A stretch of 64,000 bases of DNA from Pseudomonas sp. AKS31 (GCF_023634765.1 NZ_JAMLFX010000003.1:325178-389177), one strand, 5' to 3'; numbered from the stretch's first letter, positions 44,700 to 55,105 are shown. Notes: generated by a model not told the origin, from the sequence alone. Program-made: numbers and translations.

Positions 44700-46373
44700 T
44701 TGTCTACGCCTGTCGAACCCTTGCGTTTGCTGCTACTGGCCGAAGAGCCGGCGTGGACAGCGTTATTGCGCGAGTGTCTGGCTCCGATGGGGAGCGCGGC
44801 GGTGCTGATCAGCGCGCCGAGCTGGGAGTCGGTCAGCAGTTTGTTCGAAGACAACCGCCACGCGGTGTTGTTGACCATTCCGGCATTGCAACCGGCACCG
44901 GGCCGTTGCAGCCTGCCGACGGTCTTGCTGCTGGAACATGAACCGGACACCGCGCCGGTTGGCGTCAGTGACTGGCTGGTGTTCGACGCCCTCGACGCCG
45001 GCATGCTCCGGCGTTGCCTGCGCCATGTGCGCGAACGCGGCGTTCTCGAAAACACCCTGCAACGCCTCGCCGAACAGGATCCGCTGACCGGCATCGCCAA
45101 TCGCCAGGGTTTTCAGACCTTGCTCGCTGCGCGCCTCGCGGAAAACGACGGTCGCGGCCTGGCCCTCGGGCATCTCGATCTCGACAACTTCCGCCACGCC
45201 AACGACGCGCTTGGCCATCAGGCGGGCGATCGCTTGATCCTGCAGGTTGTCGCGCGGCTGAAAAGTCAGCTGGAGGCAGGTGATCAACTGGCGCGGCTGG
45301 GCAGCGACGAGTTTGCCCTGCTGATCGACACCCGCCGTGCACCGCAGCGCGCCGAGTGGATGGCCGAACGCATCACCGAAGCACTCGCCGAACCGTATTG
45401 GGTCGATGGCGAAAGCCTGCTGATCGGCTCCAGTCTCGGCATCGCCCATGCCCGCGCGCAGGGCGGCGCCGATCCGCTGATGTGGCACGCCCACATCGCC
45501 ATGCAGCAGGCCAAGAGCACCCAGGGCTGCACCTTCCATATCTTCAACGAACGCATCAATCGCAATGCTCGAAGCATGGCCGACCTCGAAAGCGAGCTGC
45601 GTCGGGCGTTGCGTCGCGATGAGCTCGAGCTGCATTACCAGCCACGCCTGAATCTTGCGGACGGCCAGATTGTCGGCCTCGAAGCCTTGGTGCGCTGGCG
45701 CCATGGCGAGCGCGGTCTGCTGCCGCCGAGTGAATTTGTGCCTTTGGCCGAGCAGAGCGGTTTGATCGTGCCGCTGGGTTACTGGGTGATTTCCCGAGCC
45801 TTGCGCGACATGCAGGCGTTGCGCGAGCGCGGGCTGCCGGCGCTGCACATGGCGATCAACCTGTCGTTCCGCCAGTTTCAGGACAGTCAGTTGTTGCCGA
45901 CGCTCAGCCGCTTGATCGCCGAACGTGGTGTTGAAGCGCAATGGCTGGAGTTCGAACTGACCGAAACCGCGGTGATGCGCCGCAGCGATCTGGTCAAACA
46001 GACCATGGATGCTCTGGGGCGTCTCGGTGTGCGCTTTTCGCTGGATGACTTTGGCACCGGGTTCTCGTCGTTCGTGCACCTCAACAGCCTGCCGATCACC
46101 TTGCTGAAGATCGACAAGAGCTTTGTCGGCGGCATGGAGCAGCGCGAAGAGAACCGCAAACTGGTGCACGCGATGATCAATCTTGCGCACAACCTGCATC
46201 TGGAAGTGGTAGCGGAAGGGGTGGAAACCCCGGAGCAACTGGAGCTGCTGCGCGGGTTTGGCTGCGATCAGGTGCAGGGCTATCTGATCAGCCGGCCACT
46301 GCCGTTGGCGGAGCTGGTTGAATATCTCACCTTCGGCTCAAGCCAACAGCCAGCCCTCGAAATCGTCAGCTGA
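44700..46373 (+). CDS. GGDEF-EAL protein, probable c-di-GMP phosphodiesterase (ProE-like)
   Basis: 557 aa. An N-terminal receiver-like part (about 1-115) without a clear phospho-Asp is followed by a GGDEF domain (about 125-285) whose active motif is ARLGSDEF, so GSDEF replaces GGDEF. Diguanylate cyclase activity is probably lost. An EAL domain with LEALVRW, INLSFRQF, DDFGTGFSS and EGVETPEQL (about 300-545) looks complete. The PAO1 gene in this place is a phosphodiesterase (recollection). TTG start at 44700 with AGGGAGC upstream. Confidence 0.92.
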   Translation: MSTPVEPLRLLLLAEEPAWTALLRECLAPMGSAAVLISAPSWESVSSLFEDNRHAVLLTIPALQPAPGRCSLPTVLLLEHEPDTAPVGVSDWLVFDALDAGMLRRCLRHVRERGVLENTLQRLAEQDPLTGIANRQGFQTLLAARLAENDGRGLALGHLDLDNFRHANDALGHQAGDRLILQVVARLKSQLEAGDQLARLGSDEFALLIDTRRAPQRAEWMAERITEALAEPYWVDGESLLIGSSLGIAHARAQGGADPLMWHAHIAMQQAKSTQGCTFHIFNERINRNARSMADLESELRRALRRDELELHYQPRLNLADGQIVGLEALVRWRHGERGLLPPSEFVPLAEQSGLIVPLGYWVISRALRDMQALRERGLPALHMAINLSFRQFQDSQLLPTLSRLIAERGVEAQWLEFELTETAVMRRSDLVKQTMDALGRLGVRFSLDDFGTGFSSFVHLNSLPITLLKIDKSFVGGMEQREENRKLVHAMINLAHNLHLEVVAEGVETPEQLELLRGFGCDQVQGYLISRPLPLAELVEYLTFGSSQQPALEIVS

Positions 46374-46401
46374 ACACAATCTCCGGGTTAGGCGTAAACC
46401 C

Positions 46402-46506
46402 CTGTGGTAGCGAGCCTGCTCGCGAAAGCGGTGTGTCAGGCAAAGATGATTTGACTGATCGATCTCATTCGTCGGAACGCCGCCCGGAGCCGGCTCGCTC
46501 CCACAA
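46402..46506. repeat. Diverged REP pair
   Basis: A left unit GTGGTAGCGAGCCTGCTCGCGA and a degraded right unit ending GGCTCGCTCCCACA. Confidence 0.7.
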
Positions 46507-46514
46507 GGGCAATC

Positions 46515-47915
46515 TCATTCAGGCTGAGGGATGTTGAAGCCCCGAGATTGCGGCTCCAGCCGAATCATCCGCTTCATCTTCCACTCGAATGCCAGCGTCA
46601 AACTCACCGCCGCACACGCCAGGCCCAGCGCCAATCCCCACCAGACGCCTGTCGGCCCCCAGTTCAAATGGAACGCCATCCACCATGCCGCCGGCGCGCC
46701 GATCAGCCAGTAACAGCCGAGCCCGACCAGAAACGTGGTTTTCGCATCCTTGAGCCCACGAATGCAGCCCATGGCAATCGTCTGCGTGCCGTCGAACAGC
46801 TCGAACCATGCTGCCACCGCCAGCAGGCTCACCGCCAGACGAATCACCTCGGCAAATGCCGGATCATTGTGATCGAGGAACAACCCGACCAACTGATTCG
46901 GCAGCAACCAGAACACCATGGCGAAACCCAGCATCACCACCGCGCCAAAGACGATCCCGACCCGCCCGGACATCCGCGCATCGCTCAATTGCCCGGCGCC
47001 GTAATGCTGGCCGACGCGCATGGTGATCGCGTATGACATCCCCGCCGGCACCATGAACGCCACCGAGACGATTTGCAGAGCAATCTGGTGCGCGCCCAAC
47101 TGCGTGCTGCCCATGGTGCCCATGCACAGCGCCGCAAAGGCGAACAAACCGACTTCTACCGCGTAGGTGCCACCGATTGGCAGGCCGAGCCGCCACAACT
47201 CTTTGAGATATTGCCGATTCGGCCGCGATAAACCTGCGCGCAATGGATAAGCGTCATAAGCCGGATGCCGACGGATGTGCCAGGCCAGCGCCAACGCCAT
47301 ACAGTTGGCGACAATCGCCGTGACCAGGCCGATGCCCGTCAGGCCCATTTTCGGCAGACCGAACATGCCAGTGATCAGCGCGTAATTGAGCAGGAAATTG
47401 GCCACCGTGCCGGCGAGGCTGATGACCATCACCGGCGTCGCCCGGCCGATTGCACTGGTGAAACCGCGCAGGGCCATGAAACTGAGGTAGCCAGGCAGGG
47501 CGAAGGGCAGGGCGATCAGGAATTGCCCGGCCGCGTTGACGTTGGTTTCGGTCTGACCGAACAGGAGCAACACCGGTTTCAGGTTCCACAACAGCAACCC
47601 GGCGCCCAGCGCCATCAGCCACGCCAGCCACAACCCGGCCTGGGTCAGGCGCGCAGCACCGATGATGTCGCCGGCGCCCTTGCGAATCGCCACCAGCGTG
47701 CCGACCGCCGCAATCACGCCGATGCAGAAAATCGATACGAACGAATAGGTTGCTGCTCCCAGTCCGCCACCTGCGAGCGCTTCGGGACTCAGGCGCGCCA
47801 TCATCAGGGTGTCGGTCAGCACCATCAACATGTGCGCCAACTGTGAAGCAATCAACGGCCCTGCCAGCCGCAGGATGGCCCAGAGTTCGGTACGCACAGG
47901 ATGCTGCATGGTCAT
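46515..47915 (-). CDS. MATE family multidrug/Na+ antiporter (NorM-like)
   Basis: 466 aa, twelve hydrophobic helices in two halves; LAGPLIASQLAHMLMVLTDTLMMARLSPEALAGGGLG (about 18-53) is the NorM-type helix 1-2 region. GTYAVEVGLFAFAALCMGTMGSTQLGAHQIALQI (about 248-281) is the matching start of the second half. Exports cationic drugs in exchange for Na+ or H+. The frame opens with two GTGs at 47921; the ATG at 47915 is taken as start, another ATG two codons on is possible. Divergent from a LysR gene. Confidence 0.92.
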   Translation of the reverse strand: MTMQHPVRTELWAILRLAGPLIASQLAHMLMVLTDTLMMARLSPEALAGGGLGAATYSFVSIFCIGVIAAVGTLVAIRKGAGDIIGAARLTQAGLWLAWLMALGAGLLLWNLKPVLLLFGQTETNVNAAGQFLIALPFALPGYLSFMALRGFTSAIGRATPVMVISLAGTVANFLLNYALITGMFGLPKMGLTGIGLVTAIVANCMALALAWHIRRHPAYDAYPLRAGLSRPNRQYLKELWRLGLPIGGTYAVEVGLFAFAALCMGTMGSTQLGAHQIALQIVSVAFMVPAGMSYAITMRVGQHYGAGQLSDARMSGRVGIVFGAVVMLGFAMVFWLLPNQLVGLFLDHNDPAFAEVIRLAVSLLAVAAWFELFDGTQTIAMGCIRGLKDAKTTFLVGLGCYWLIGAPAAWWMAFHLNWGPTGVWWGLALGLACAAVSLTLAFEWKMKRMIRLEPQSRGFNIPQPE

Positions 47916-48067
47916 CACCACTCAATTTAAGAGGGAACAGAAGAGCGTCGATTCTCGGCGCTTGGCAGGCTTTGCACAAAGGGATAAAAAGGATGGGTGG
48001 CATGACTAAAACTCATCTTGAGTAAAATCTTTGGGGCCGGCTGCATCCCGCTACAGGAGCTTTCTGC

Positions 48068-48988
48068 ATGTCTCGTCGTCTTCCTCCCTTGTATGCCCTG
48101 CGCGCATTTGAAGCGGCGGCGCGACACAGTTCGTTCACCCGTGCTGCCGAGGAACTGTCGATCACTCAGAGTGCGGTGAGTCGGCATATTCGTACCCTCG
48201 AAGATCACTTCGCCTGTCGGCTGTTTCATCGCAGCGGGCGCAATCTGCAACTGACTGAAGCTGCGCGGTTACTGCTGCCCGGCATCCGCGAAGGCTTCAG
48301 TGCGCTGGAGCGGGCTTGCAATACCTTGCGTGCCGAGGACGACATCTTGCGCATGAAGGCCCCATCGACCTTGACCATGCGCTGGCTGTTGGCGCGGCTT
48401 AGCCGCTTCCGTCATTTGCAGCCGGGCAACGAAGTGCAACTGACCAGCGCCTGGATGGACGTCGATTCGGTGGACTTCAACGATGAGCCGTTCGACTGCG
48501 CGGTGCTGTTGAGTGACGGGCATTTTCCGCCGGACTGGGAGGCCAGCCTGCTCTTTCCTGAAGAGTTGATTCCGGTGGGGGCGCCCAACCTGCTGAATGA
48601 TCAGCCGTGGGATGTGGCTCGACTGGCCTGCACCGAATTACTCCACCCGACCCCCGATCGTCGCGATTGGCGCAGTTGGCTGGAACACATGGGGTTGTCT
48701 GATCAGGTGTCACTCAAGGGTGGGCAGGTGTTCGATACCCTCGAACTGGGCATGATCGCGGCGGCGCGCGGTTACGGTGTGTCGATGGGCGATCTGTTGA
48801 TGGTCGCCGAAGATGTGGCGCAAGGAAGGCTGAGCCTGCCGTGGCCAACCGCGGTCGCCAGCGGCTTGAATTACTACCTCGTGTGGCCAAAGACCCGCCC
48901 GGGAGGCGAACGTTTGCGCCGTCTCAGCGACTTTCTGCAAAGCGAGGTCCGCGCCATGGAACTGCCGGCGGTTGCGCGCTTGAGCTGA
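48068..48988 (+). CDS. LysR-type regulator (GcvA-like)
   Basis: 306 aa. N-terminal winged helix: [43 protein letters not shown] (about 6-48), of the GcvA/AmpR type, then a periplasmic-binding-protein-like ligand domain (about 90-300). ACAGGAG precedes the ATG. Divergent from the MATE gene with a 152-base spacer, so it may regulate that transporter, by the usual LysR logic. Confidence 0.92.
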   Translation: MSRRLPPLYALRAFEAAARHSSFTRAAEELSITQSAVSRHIRTLEDHFACRLFHRSGRNLQLTEAARLLLPGIREGFSALERACNTLRAEDDILRMKAPSTLTMRWLLARLSRFRHLQPGNEVQLTSAWMDVDSVDFNDEPFDCAVLLSDGHFPPDWEASLLFPEELIPVGAPNLLNDQPWDVARLACTELLHPTPDRRDWRSWLEHMGLSDQVSLKGGQVFDTLELGMIAAARGYGVSMGDLLMVAEDVAQGRLSLPWPTAVASGLNYYLVWPKTRPGGERLRRLSDFLQSEVRAMELPAVARLS

Positions 48989-49172
48989 AACGTTCGAGCC
49001 GCCACAATGCCGGCCTTGTGCCATAACCTTGTTTTCCGCTCAAGTATTTGGATCCACCGCCGAATACGTGCTTGTGGAACCGTCGTGCCGGTACCCACGA
49101 TTCACCCCCACAACCAGAAAAATTTCCGAGTCGAGATCAAGGAGGATCCCGTGGCTCGGCCAGGAGCTGTCC

Positions 49173-51149
49173 ATGTCTCAACCTCGCGCTCGGATCGCCT
49201 CGCAGCTGGGCCTCGCGCTCGCTGTAATACTGGCGATAGTTATCAGTGGCAGTACGGTGTTCGCCTTGCGTTCGCTGGACTCCGCCAACCTCGCCACCCG
49301 TGAAGAGCATCTGGCCAGTGAGGCGCGGCTGCTGGCCGACCAACTGAGCACGTTTCACGGCACGTTGCGTGAAAGCACCCAGCGCCTGAGCGGGTTGTTC
49401 GAGAAGCGCTTCAGCGCGGGCCTGAGCATTTATCCGGATGAGCCGGTGACAGTCGCCGGCACCCAGACTCCAGGCCTGCACCTGGGCAGCGAAGTGCTGA
49501 ACAACAACTTTAAGGAAGTCGACGAGTTCAAGCAGATGACTGCGGGCGTCGCCACGTTGTTTGTGCGCAGCGGCGAAGACTTTGTCCGGGTCAGTACCTC
49601 GCTGACCAAGCAGGATGGCACGCGCGCCATCGGCACCTTGCTCGATCATGCGCACCCGGCCTACGCGAAGTTGATGGCGGGGCAGGGCTACGTCGGTCGC
49701 GCCTTGCTGTTCGATCGCTCCTACATGACCCAATACACCCCGGTGCGCGATGGCAGCGGCAAGGTGATTGCGGTGCTGTTCGTCGGTTTCGATTACACCG
49801 ACGCGCAGAACATCCAGTTCGACAACCTCAAGCGCTTCCGCATCGGCCAGAGCGGTTCGCTGGCGTTGCTCGACGAGCAAAACAAATGGTTGGTTGCGCC
49901 GGCGGGGGTGCAGGCGCTGGATCAAGCCGTTCCGGTGATCAAAGGTTTGGCGGCGAAACCGGGCAAGGGTGAGTTCTGGAGCGACACCTCGGAAGATTTC
50001 TACAGCATTGCCGTGCCGTTCGATGGCGGGCCATGGTCGGTGGTGGCGAGCATGCCGAAAGCCGAGATCCGTGCGGTGACCTGGAGCGTCGGTACGCAAC
50101 TGGCCATTGGCAGTCTGTTGGCGATGCTGCTGGCGGTCGGATCGGTGGTCTGGCTGCTGCGCAGCAAACTGGCGCCTCTGGGCGATCTGGTGCGTCAGGC
50201 CGAGGCCTTGGGCGCCGGTGATCTGAGCGTTCGGTTGAATGTGTCGAGCAACGACGAAATCGGTCAGCTGTCCCGTGCGTTCAACCAGATGAGCCAGGCG
50301 CTGTCGACCATGGTCGAGCACATCCGCCGCTCCTCGGCAGAGGTCAACAGCCGTGCCCAGGCCCTGTCCGGTTTGTCCGGCGGTGCCTACGAAGGCATGG
50401 AGCAACAGTCCGGTGAAATCACCAGCATGGCCGGCGCGGTGGAAGAGTTCAGCGCGACCTCGCTGAACATTGCCGACAACATGGGCGCAACCCAGCGTCT
50501 GGCGCAGGAAAATGCCCAGCAAACCCAGATTGGCCGCAGCTCGATGGAAGAAGCGTCGTCCTCGCTGGAGCAAATCGCTGGTGCCTTGAACAGCACCGCC
50601 ACTGTGATCAACACCCTCGGTCAGCGCTCGCAGGAAATCGGCGGCATCGTGGGTGTGATTACCTCGATTGCCGAGCAGACCAACCTTCTGGCACTTAACG
50701 CTGCGATCGAAGCCGCCCGTGCCGGTGAGCAGGGGCGTGGCTTTGCCGTAGTGGCCGATGAGGTGCGCAGCCTGGCCTCGCGTACCCGCCAGGCGACCGA
50801 CGAAATTTCCAGCATGATCCACAGCATCCAGCAGGAGACCGGCAACGCGATCAGCACCATGGAACAGGGCAATGTGCTGATGCAGGAAGGCTTGTCGCGC
50901 AACGCCAATGTCGCTTCGGCACTCGCGCGCATTGATGAGCAGAGCCGTTCGGCGGGGCAGCAGTTTGCTGCGATTACCACGGCGACTCAGGAGCAGAGCA
51001 GCACCGCGACGTTGTTGAGCAGCAATTTGCAGAGCATTGCGTTGGCCAACAGTGAGCAGCGTGAGGTTGTGTCGAACCTGGCTGTTACGGCTAAAGAACT
51101 GGAGAAGCTGGCGGCGGATCTGCGTTCCGAGGTTGATCGCTTCCGTTGA
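49173..51149 (+). CDS. Methyl-accepting chemotaxis protein with periplasmic Cache domain
   Basis: 658 aa from the ATG at 49173 ([16 protein letters not shown]), CAGGAG six bases upstream. First helix about 9-30; large periplasmic Cache3/Cache2-type sensor about 40-305 (with [38 protein letters not shown]). Second helix about 310-335; HAMP about 337-390. The signalling hairpin has [35 protein letters not shown]. No CheR-binding pentapeptide at the C-terminus (ends VDRFR). Ligand unknown. The frame is open upstream to 49029 but that part is not similar. Confidence 0.94.
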   Translation: MSQPRARIASQLGLALAVILAIVISGSTVFALRSLDSANLATREEHLASEARLLADQLSTFHGTLRESTQRLSGLFEKRFSAGLSIYPDEPVTVAGTQTPGLHLGSEVLNNNFKEVDEFKQMTAGVATLFVRSGEDFVRVSTSLTKQDGTRAIGTLLDHAHPAYAKLMAGQGYVGRALLFDRSYMTQYTPVRDGSGKVIAVLFVGFDYTDAQNIQFDNLKRFRIGQSGSLALLDEQNKWLVAPAGVQALDQAVPVIKGLAAKPGKGEFWSDTSEDFYSIAVPFDGGPWSVVASMPKAEIRAVTWSVGTQLAIGSLLAMLLAVGSVVWLLRSKLAPLGDLVRQAEALGAGDLSVRLNVSSNDEIGQLSRAFNQMSQALSTMVEHIRRSSAEVNSRAQALSGLSGGAYEGMEQQSGEITSMAGAVEEFSATSLNIADNMGATQRLAQENAQQTQIGRSSMEEASSSLEQIAGALNSTATVINTLGQRSQEIGGIVGVITSIAEQTNLLALNAAIEAARAGEQGRGFAVVADEVRSLASRTRQATDEISSMIHSIQQETGNAISTMEQGNVLMQEGLSRNANVASALARIDEQSRSAGQQFAAITTATQEQSSTATLLSSNLQSIALANSEQREVVSNLAVTAKELEKLAADLRSEVDRFR

Positions 51150-51164
51150 TACAGCCTTGATATA

Positions 51165-51258
51165 GCTTTCGCGAGCAGGCGCGCTCCTACAGATTCCGGT
51201 GCAAATCACAGATTTTGTGAAGACCCGGATTCCCTGTGTGAGCGAGCCTGCTCGCGAA
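51165..51258. repeat. Diverged REP pair
   Basis: CGCGAGCAGGCGCGCTCCTACA faces GTGTGAGCGAGCCTGCTCGCGA around 50 bases. Confidence 0.7.
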
Positions 51259-51368
51259 TGCATCAATGAAGATCTCCGGCAGGACATGCCATCGATCAAT
51301 CTAATACACTTGCTGAAACGTTTCCGCAGCGCTATAAAAATGGCACAACTCCAATAAAGGCTGCTGCC

Positions 51369-52583
51369 ATGACCCCGCTCAAACTCGCCGTCGCCCTCGG
51401 CGCATTCACTGCTGCTTCCCACGCCATGGCTTGGGATTACGTGCTGCTCGATGCCAACAAGCCCGCGCAAAACTGGACCATCACCAGTGCGCAGCTCGGT
51501 GTGAAAACCGACAAACCCTTCTCTGTGAGCCTGCGTACCTTGCACGGTGGGCGGCAGGAAGGTGTCAGCATCGTGGATATCGATAACGGCACGATGAAAC
51601 TCTCGGTGGTGCCGACCCGAGGCATGAATGTCTTGCAAGCTTCTGTTGGCAATGTACGCATGGGTTGGGATTCGCCGGTCAAGGAAGTGGTCAACCCGGC
51701 GTTCATTGAACTTAACGGACGCGGTGGGCTGGGCTGGCTGGAAGGTTTCAACGAGCTGGTGACCCGCTGCGGTTACGAGTGGGTCGGCCATCCCGGTATG
51801 GACAATGGTGAGTTGCTGACCTTGCACGGACGCGCCGCCAACATCCCGGCTAGTACGGTCACGCTGCACATCGACGAAAAGCCGCCCTACGCCATCAGCC
51901 TGCGCGGCGAGCTGAAAGAGCAAGCGTTCAAGAAAGTCGACTTCTCGGTCGTCACTGAGCTGGTCACCGAGCCCGGCAGCGTGCGCTTTGCCCTCAACGA
52001 TACGCTGACCAACAACGGCGATTATCCGAAGGAATACCAGGCGCTGTATCACAGCAACTTCAGTACGCCGTTCCTCGAGCAAGGCGCACGATTCGCTGCG
52101 CCGGTAAAACAGGTGTCGCCGTTCAACGACAAGGCCAAGGGTGATCTGGCTGACTGGCAGACTTACCGCGCGCCGACCAAGGACTACGACGAAACCGTCT
52201 ACAACGTCGTGCCCTATGCCGACGCCAAAGGCGAAACCCTGACTGTTTTGCACAATAAGGCCGGCAGCCTCGGTGTTTCTGTTGGCTTCAATACCCAGCA
52301 GTTGCCGGTGTTCTCCCTGTGGAAAAATACCGACACTCAAGGCCAGGGCTACGTCACCGGGCTGGAGCCGGGCACCAGCTTTTCCTACAACCGTCGCTAT
52401 CAGCGCCCGCTGAATCTGGTGCCGACCATCGCATCCAAGGAACACAAACAGTTCCAGATCAGCTACAGCCTGCTCGCAGACAAAGGCGCTGTGGATAACG
52501 CCTTGAAGCGCGTGACCGAGATTCAGGCCGGACGCGAAACTGAAGTGCGGCAGACGCCGCTGGTTGATCTGACCGAACATTAA
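51369..52583 (+). CDS. DUF4432 family aldose 1-epimerase-like periplasmic protein
   Basis: 404 aa. A clear signal peptide, MTPLKLAVALGAFTAASHAMA, precedes a galactose-mutarotase-like DUF4432 domain (about 22-395). VVPTRGMNVLQASVGNVRMGWDSP (about 79-102) is typical of the family, and the His/Glu residues expected in the sugar pocket (HSNF, LEPGTSF) are present. Most DUF4432 proteins are cytosolic, so an exported copy is of note. Its stop overlaps the convergent yifB stop by four bases. Confidence 0.85.
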   Translation: MTPLKLAVALGAFTAASHAMAWDYVLLDANKPAQNWTITSAQLGVKTDKPFSVSLRTLHGGRQEGVSIVDIDNGTMKLSVVPTRGMNVLQASVGNVRMGWDSPVKEVVNPAFIELNGRGGLGWLEGFNELVTRCGYEWVGHPGMDNGELLTLHGRAANIPASTVTLHIDEKPPYAISLRGELKEQAFKKVDFSVVTELVTEPGSVRFALNDTLTNNGDYPKEYQALYHSNFSTPFLEQGARFAAPVKQVSPFNDKAKGDLADWQTYRAPTKDYDETVYNVVPYADAKGETLTVLHNKAGSLGVSVGFNTQQLPVFSLWKNTDTQGQGYVTGLEPGTSFSYNRRYQRPLNLVPTIASKEHKQFQISYSLLADKGAVDNALKRVTEIQAGRETEVRQTPLVDLTEH

Positions 52584-54073
52584 GGTGTCGCCGGCCGGTA
52601 TTGCAGCGCTTCGGCCAAATGCTCACGCTTGATTGCATCGACTTGCTCAAGATCTGCCAGCGTCCGGGCGACTTTGAGCAGGCGATGCGCTGAGCGCAGC
52701 GACAAGGTCAACCGCTCACACGCCGATTCCAGCCATGCCTCATCGGCTGTGGATAATTTGCAGTGCCGCTTCAACCCCGGCAGATCAAGAAACGCATTGG
52801 CGCAGCCTTGGCGCTTTTGCTGGCGCTCGCGTGCCTCGGCCACCAAGGCTGCGGCGCTGGCGCTGTCCTCTCCCGGCTTGACCTGCGGGTTCAACGCTGT
52901 CGCTTCTCGCGCCACTGTCAGGTGCAAATCGATCCGATCCAGCAGCGGCCCTGACAACTTGTTGCGATAGCGCTGCACCATGTCCGGCGTGCACGAACAC
53001 TTGCCGCTCGGTTCGCCAAGATATCCACAGGGGCAGGGGTTCATTGCTGCCACTAACTGGAACCGTGCGGGAAAACGTACGCGATCCTTGGCTCGCGCGA
53101 TGACGATATGTCCGGACTCCAAAGGCTCGCGTAAAACTTCCAATACCTTGCGATCAAACTCCGGCAGTTCGTCGAGAAACAGCACGCCGTGATGGGCGAG
53201 GGTGATCTCTCCGGGTTGCGGTTTCGAGCTGCCGCCGACCAACGCCGGCCCGGATGCGGAGTGGTGCGGTTGACGGAAGGGGCGCTGGGGCCAATGGGTC
53301 AGCGGCGCGCCACTGGCAACTGACTGAATCGCCGCCACCTCCAGTGCTTCGCTCTCGGCCAAGGGTGGCAGCAGCCCTGGCAACCGACTGGCCAGCAATG
53401 TCTTACCCGTTCCCGGCGGCCCACTGAACAGCAGGTTATGGGCACCCGCAGCGGCAATCAGCAGCGCGCGTTTCGCCGCCAGTTGTCCTTGCACTTCATT
53501 CAAGTCGGGATAAGGCTTGCTGGCATGCATCAAGCCGTCGGAGACATAGGGCTCAACCGGCGTATGCCCATTGAAATGCGCCACAGCCTCAAGCAAATGA
53601 TCCACCGCAAACACCTTCAACCCCGAAGCCAGACACGCCTCCTCGGCATTCGCTCGCGGCACCACCAACGCACGACCCGCCTTGCGCGCCGCCAATGCTG
53701 CCGGCAACACCCCGCGCACCGCTCGTACCGCGCCGGACAACGCCAACTCACCCAGACATTCCACATCATCCAGCGTCAGACACGGCACCTGCACACTCGC
53801 CGACAGAATCCCCAAGGCAATCGCCAGATCAAACCGCCCACCGTCCTTGGGCAGATCTGCCGGGGCCAGATTCAAGGTGATCCGCCGTGCCGGAAACTGC
53901 AGCCCGGAATTGATGATCGCGCTGCGCACGCGATCCTTGCTCTCCTTCACCGCCGCCTCGGGCAGCCCGACCATGGTCAGCGACGGCAGACCGTTGGCCA
54001 GATGAACTTCGACGGTGACAGCGGGGGCTTCCACGCCAATCTGGGCGCGGCTGTGGACGATGGAGAGGGACAT
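52580..54073 (-). CDS. comM: YifB/ComM Mg-chelatase-like AAA+ ATPase
   Basis: 497 aa. N-terminal ChlI-like domain (about 20-145), Walker A FSGPPGTGKTLLASRLP (about 216-232), Walker B GVLFLDELPEF (about 295-305), C-terminal Mg_chelatase_C. Cys motif NPCPCGYLGEPSGKCSC (about 346-362). Homologues (ComM) act as hexameric branch-migration helicases in natural transformation. Upstream of it the sequence becomes irregular. Confidence 0.95.
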   Translation of the reverse strand: MSLSIVHSRAQIGVEAPAVTVEVHLANGLPSLTMVGLPEAAVKESKDRVRSAIINSGLQFPARRITLNLAPADLPKDGGRFDLAIALGILSASVQVPCLTLDDVECLGELALSGAVRAVRGVLPAALAARKAGRALVVPRANAEEACLASGLKVFAVDHLLEAVAHFNGHTPVEPYVSDGLMHASKPYPDLNEVQGQLAAKRALLIAAAGAHNLLFSGPPGTGKTLLASRLPGLLPPLAESEALEVAAIQSVASGAPLTHWPQRPFRQPHHSASGPALVGGSSKPQPGEITLAHHGVLFLDELPEFDRKVLEVLREPLESGHIVIARAKDRVRFPARFQLVAAMNPCPCGYLGEPSGKCSCTPDMVQRYRNKLSGPLLDRIDLHLTVAREATALNPQVKPGEDSASAAALVAEARERQQKRQGCANAFLDLPGLKRHCKLSTADEAWLESACERLTLSLRSAHRLLKVARTLADLEQVDAIKREHLAEALQYRPATP

Positions 54074-54424
54074 GGTCGTTCCTTGAGCTGAATCGGGGGC
54101 CGCTTCCTGCGGGTTTTTGAAGGGTAGTTGAGCCGGGTTTCAGTGCTGAAATAGAGGTTTACAAGACGTATCAAGACCCGATGGGCTGTCACTGCTTGCC
54201 TGAATTGGAGCGTTGACTCTCGCCCGGCATTGACGGATCCTCCCGCTCGAGGACTGCAACTGCGCATTCGTCGGGACTGGGCACCAGTAAAAGCTCCCCC
54301 GCATTTTTGGCAGCAGAGAACGCTGGTTTCTCTGAAGTGGTGACGACGGGCCAGCTCGTCGGATTCTGAACCCAAGGTTGCAAAGCCAGGAGCTAAAGAA
54401 TCGCTGCGACTACTCCTCCAAACA
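54074..54424. other. Gap without a supportable gene
   Basis: Between yifB and a small hairpin. Only short overlapping frames lacking ribosome sites are present (for example a TTG-started 64-codon frame at 54189-54383, minus strand); nothing is recognised. Confidence 0.5.
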
Positions 54425-54459
54425 CAAAAAAGGCGTCCTATGGACGCCTTTTTTATTTT
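54425..54459. terminator. Intrinsic terminator
   Basis: AAAAAAGGCGTCC-TATG-GACGCCTTTTTT, directly after the stop of the small minus-strand frame at 54464. Confidence 0.88.
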
Positions 54460-54463
54460 TCAC

Positions 54464-54643
54464 TCAGGACCTTCTACCGGCCAGCGCGCCGCTTGGCTCA
54501 AGCGCTGGCCCACATGTAACAGCAACTTCAATAAATCGCCGTTGGTTGGCTGACATATTCCCAGCCAAACGGAGTGCTTCGAGGTGCAAATCAACAATCT
54601 GAAATAGCTTTTCCTTCCTCTTCTTATTCTTCACAGATACCTC
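54464..54643 (-). CDS. Small hypothetical protein
   Basis: 59 aa (MEVSVKNKKRKEKLFQIVDL... ending LAGRRS). Basic N-terminus and a predicted helix; no recognised family. A strong terminator begins four bases after its stop, which suggests that this strand is transcribed here. The ribosome site is weak and the frame is open upstream to 54814, so the start is uncertain. Confidence 0.4.
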   Translation of the reverse strand, partial: EVSVKNKKRKEKLFQIVDLHLEALRLAGNMSANQRRFIEVAVTCGPALEPSGALAGRRS

Positions 54644-54835
54644 CATCTTGATGGGCGTATTTCGTTTGCCAATGTAATGACATGCGTAAGGGCTGCGTAA
54701 CTGGGCGCAGACGCTGATGTTTGTAGGGCTATGCCCTAATAGTTGTAGGACGCCGGCGAAAGGGTTTCGACGGTCTTGTATCGCGGAGTCGGATGCTCCA
54801 GTTTGGCCGCTCAATGCAGCCTCTGGAGACTAGAA

Positions 54836-55105
54836 ATGAACCGCAATGGTATGCGCCCGATTCATCCGGGCGAGGTTCTGAGTAAGTAACTCATGGAGCC
54901 GTTGGGCATGACTGTCATGGATCTGGCCATGCCCACGAACTGGCCCGAAAGTGAGATCGAAAAGCTTGTGAAATGCCAGCTCAGGATCTGCGCCGATCTG
55001 GCAATCAGCCTTGCCACTCATCTCAACACTACGCCTGAGTTCTGGATGAATCTTCAGTCGACTTACGATTTGCGCAGGGCCCAGCTCCGGCATGCGGGGT
55101 TATAG
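54836..55105 (+). pseudogene. Degenerate HigA-type antitoxin gene
   Basis: In-frame translation starts MNRNGMRPIHPGEVLSK and is cut by TAA at codon 18 (54887-54889). It then continues in the same frame with LMEPLGMTVMDLAMPT and ends with GTTPEFWMNLQ-like text (NTTPEFWMNLQSTYDLRRAQ). This is the HigA/XRE antitoxin pattern (PGEVL, TTPEFWMNLQ). The helix-turn-helix centre is also altered. CTGGAG precedes the ATG. No HigB toxin gene is visible upstream. The 3' end overlaps the convergent BRO-N gene by six bases. Confidence 0.75.

Noticed and set aside
49137-52580. Minus-strand open frame of 1147 codons
   Set aside because: It is antisense to the chemoreceptor and DUF4432 genes, has no family features, and arises from high-GC codon bias.
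54189-54383. 64-codon minus-strand frame (TTG start) between yifB and the small terminator
   Set aside because: No ribosome site, no recognisable family, and competing frames in the same interval.
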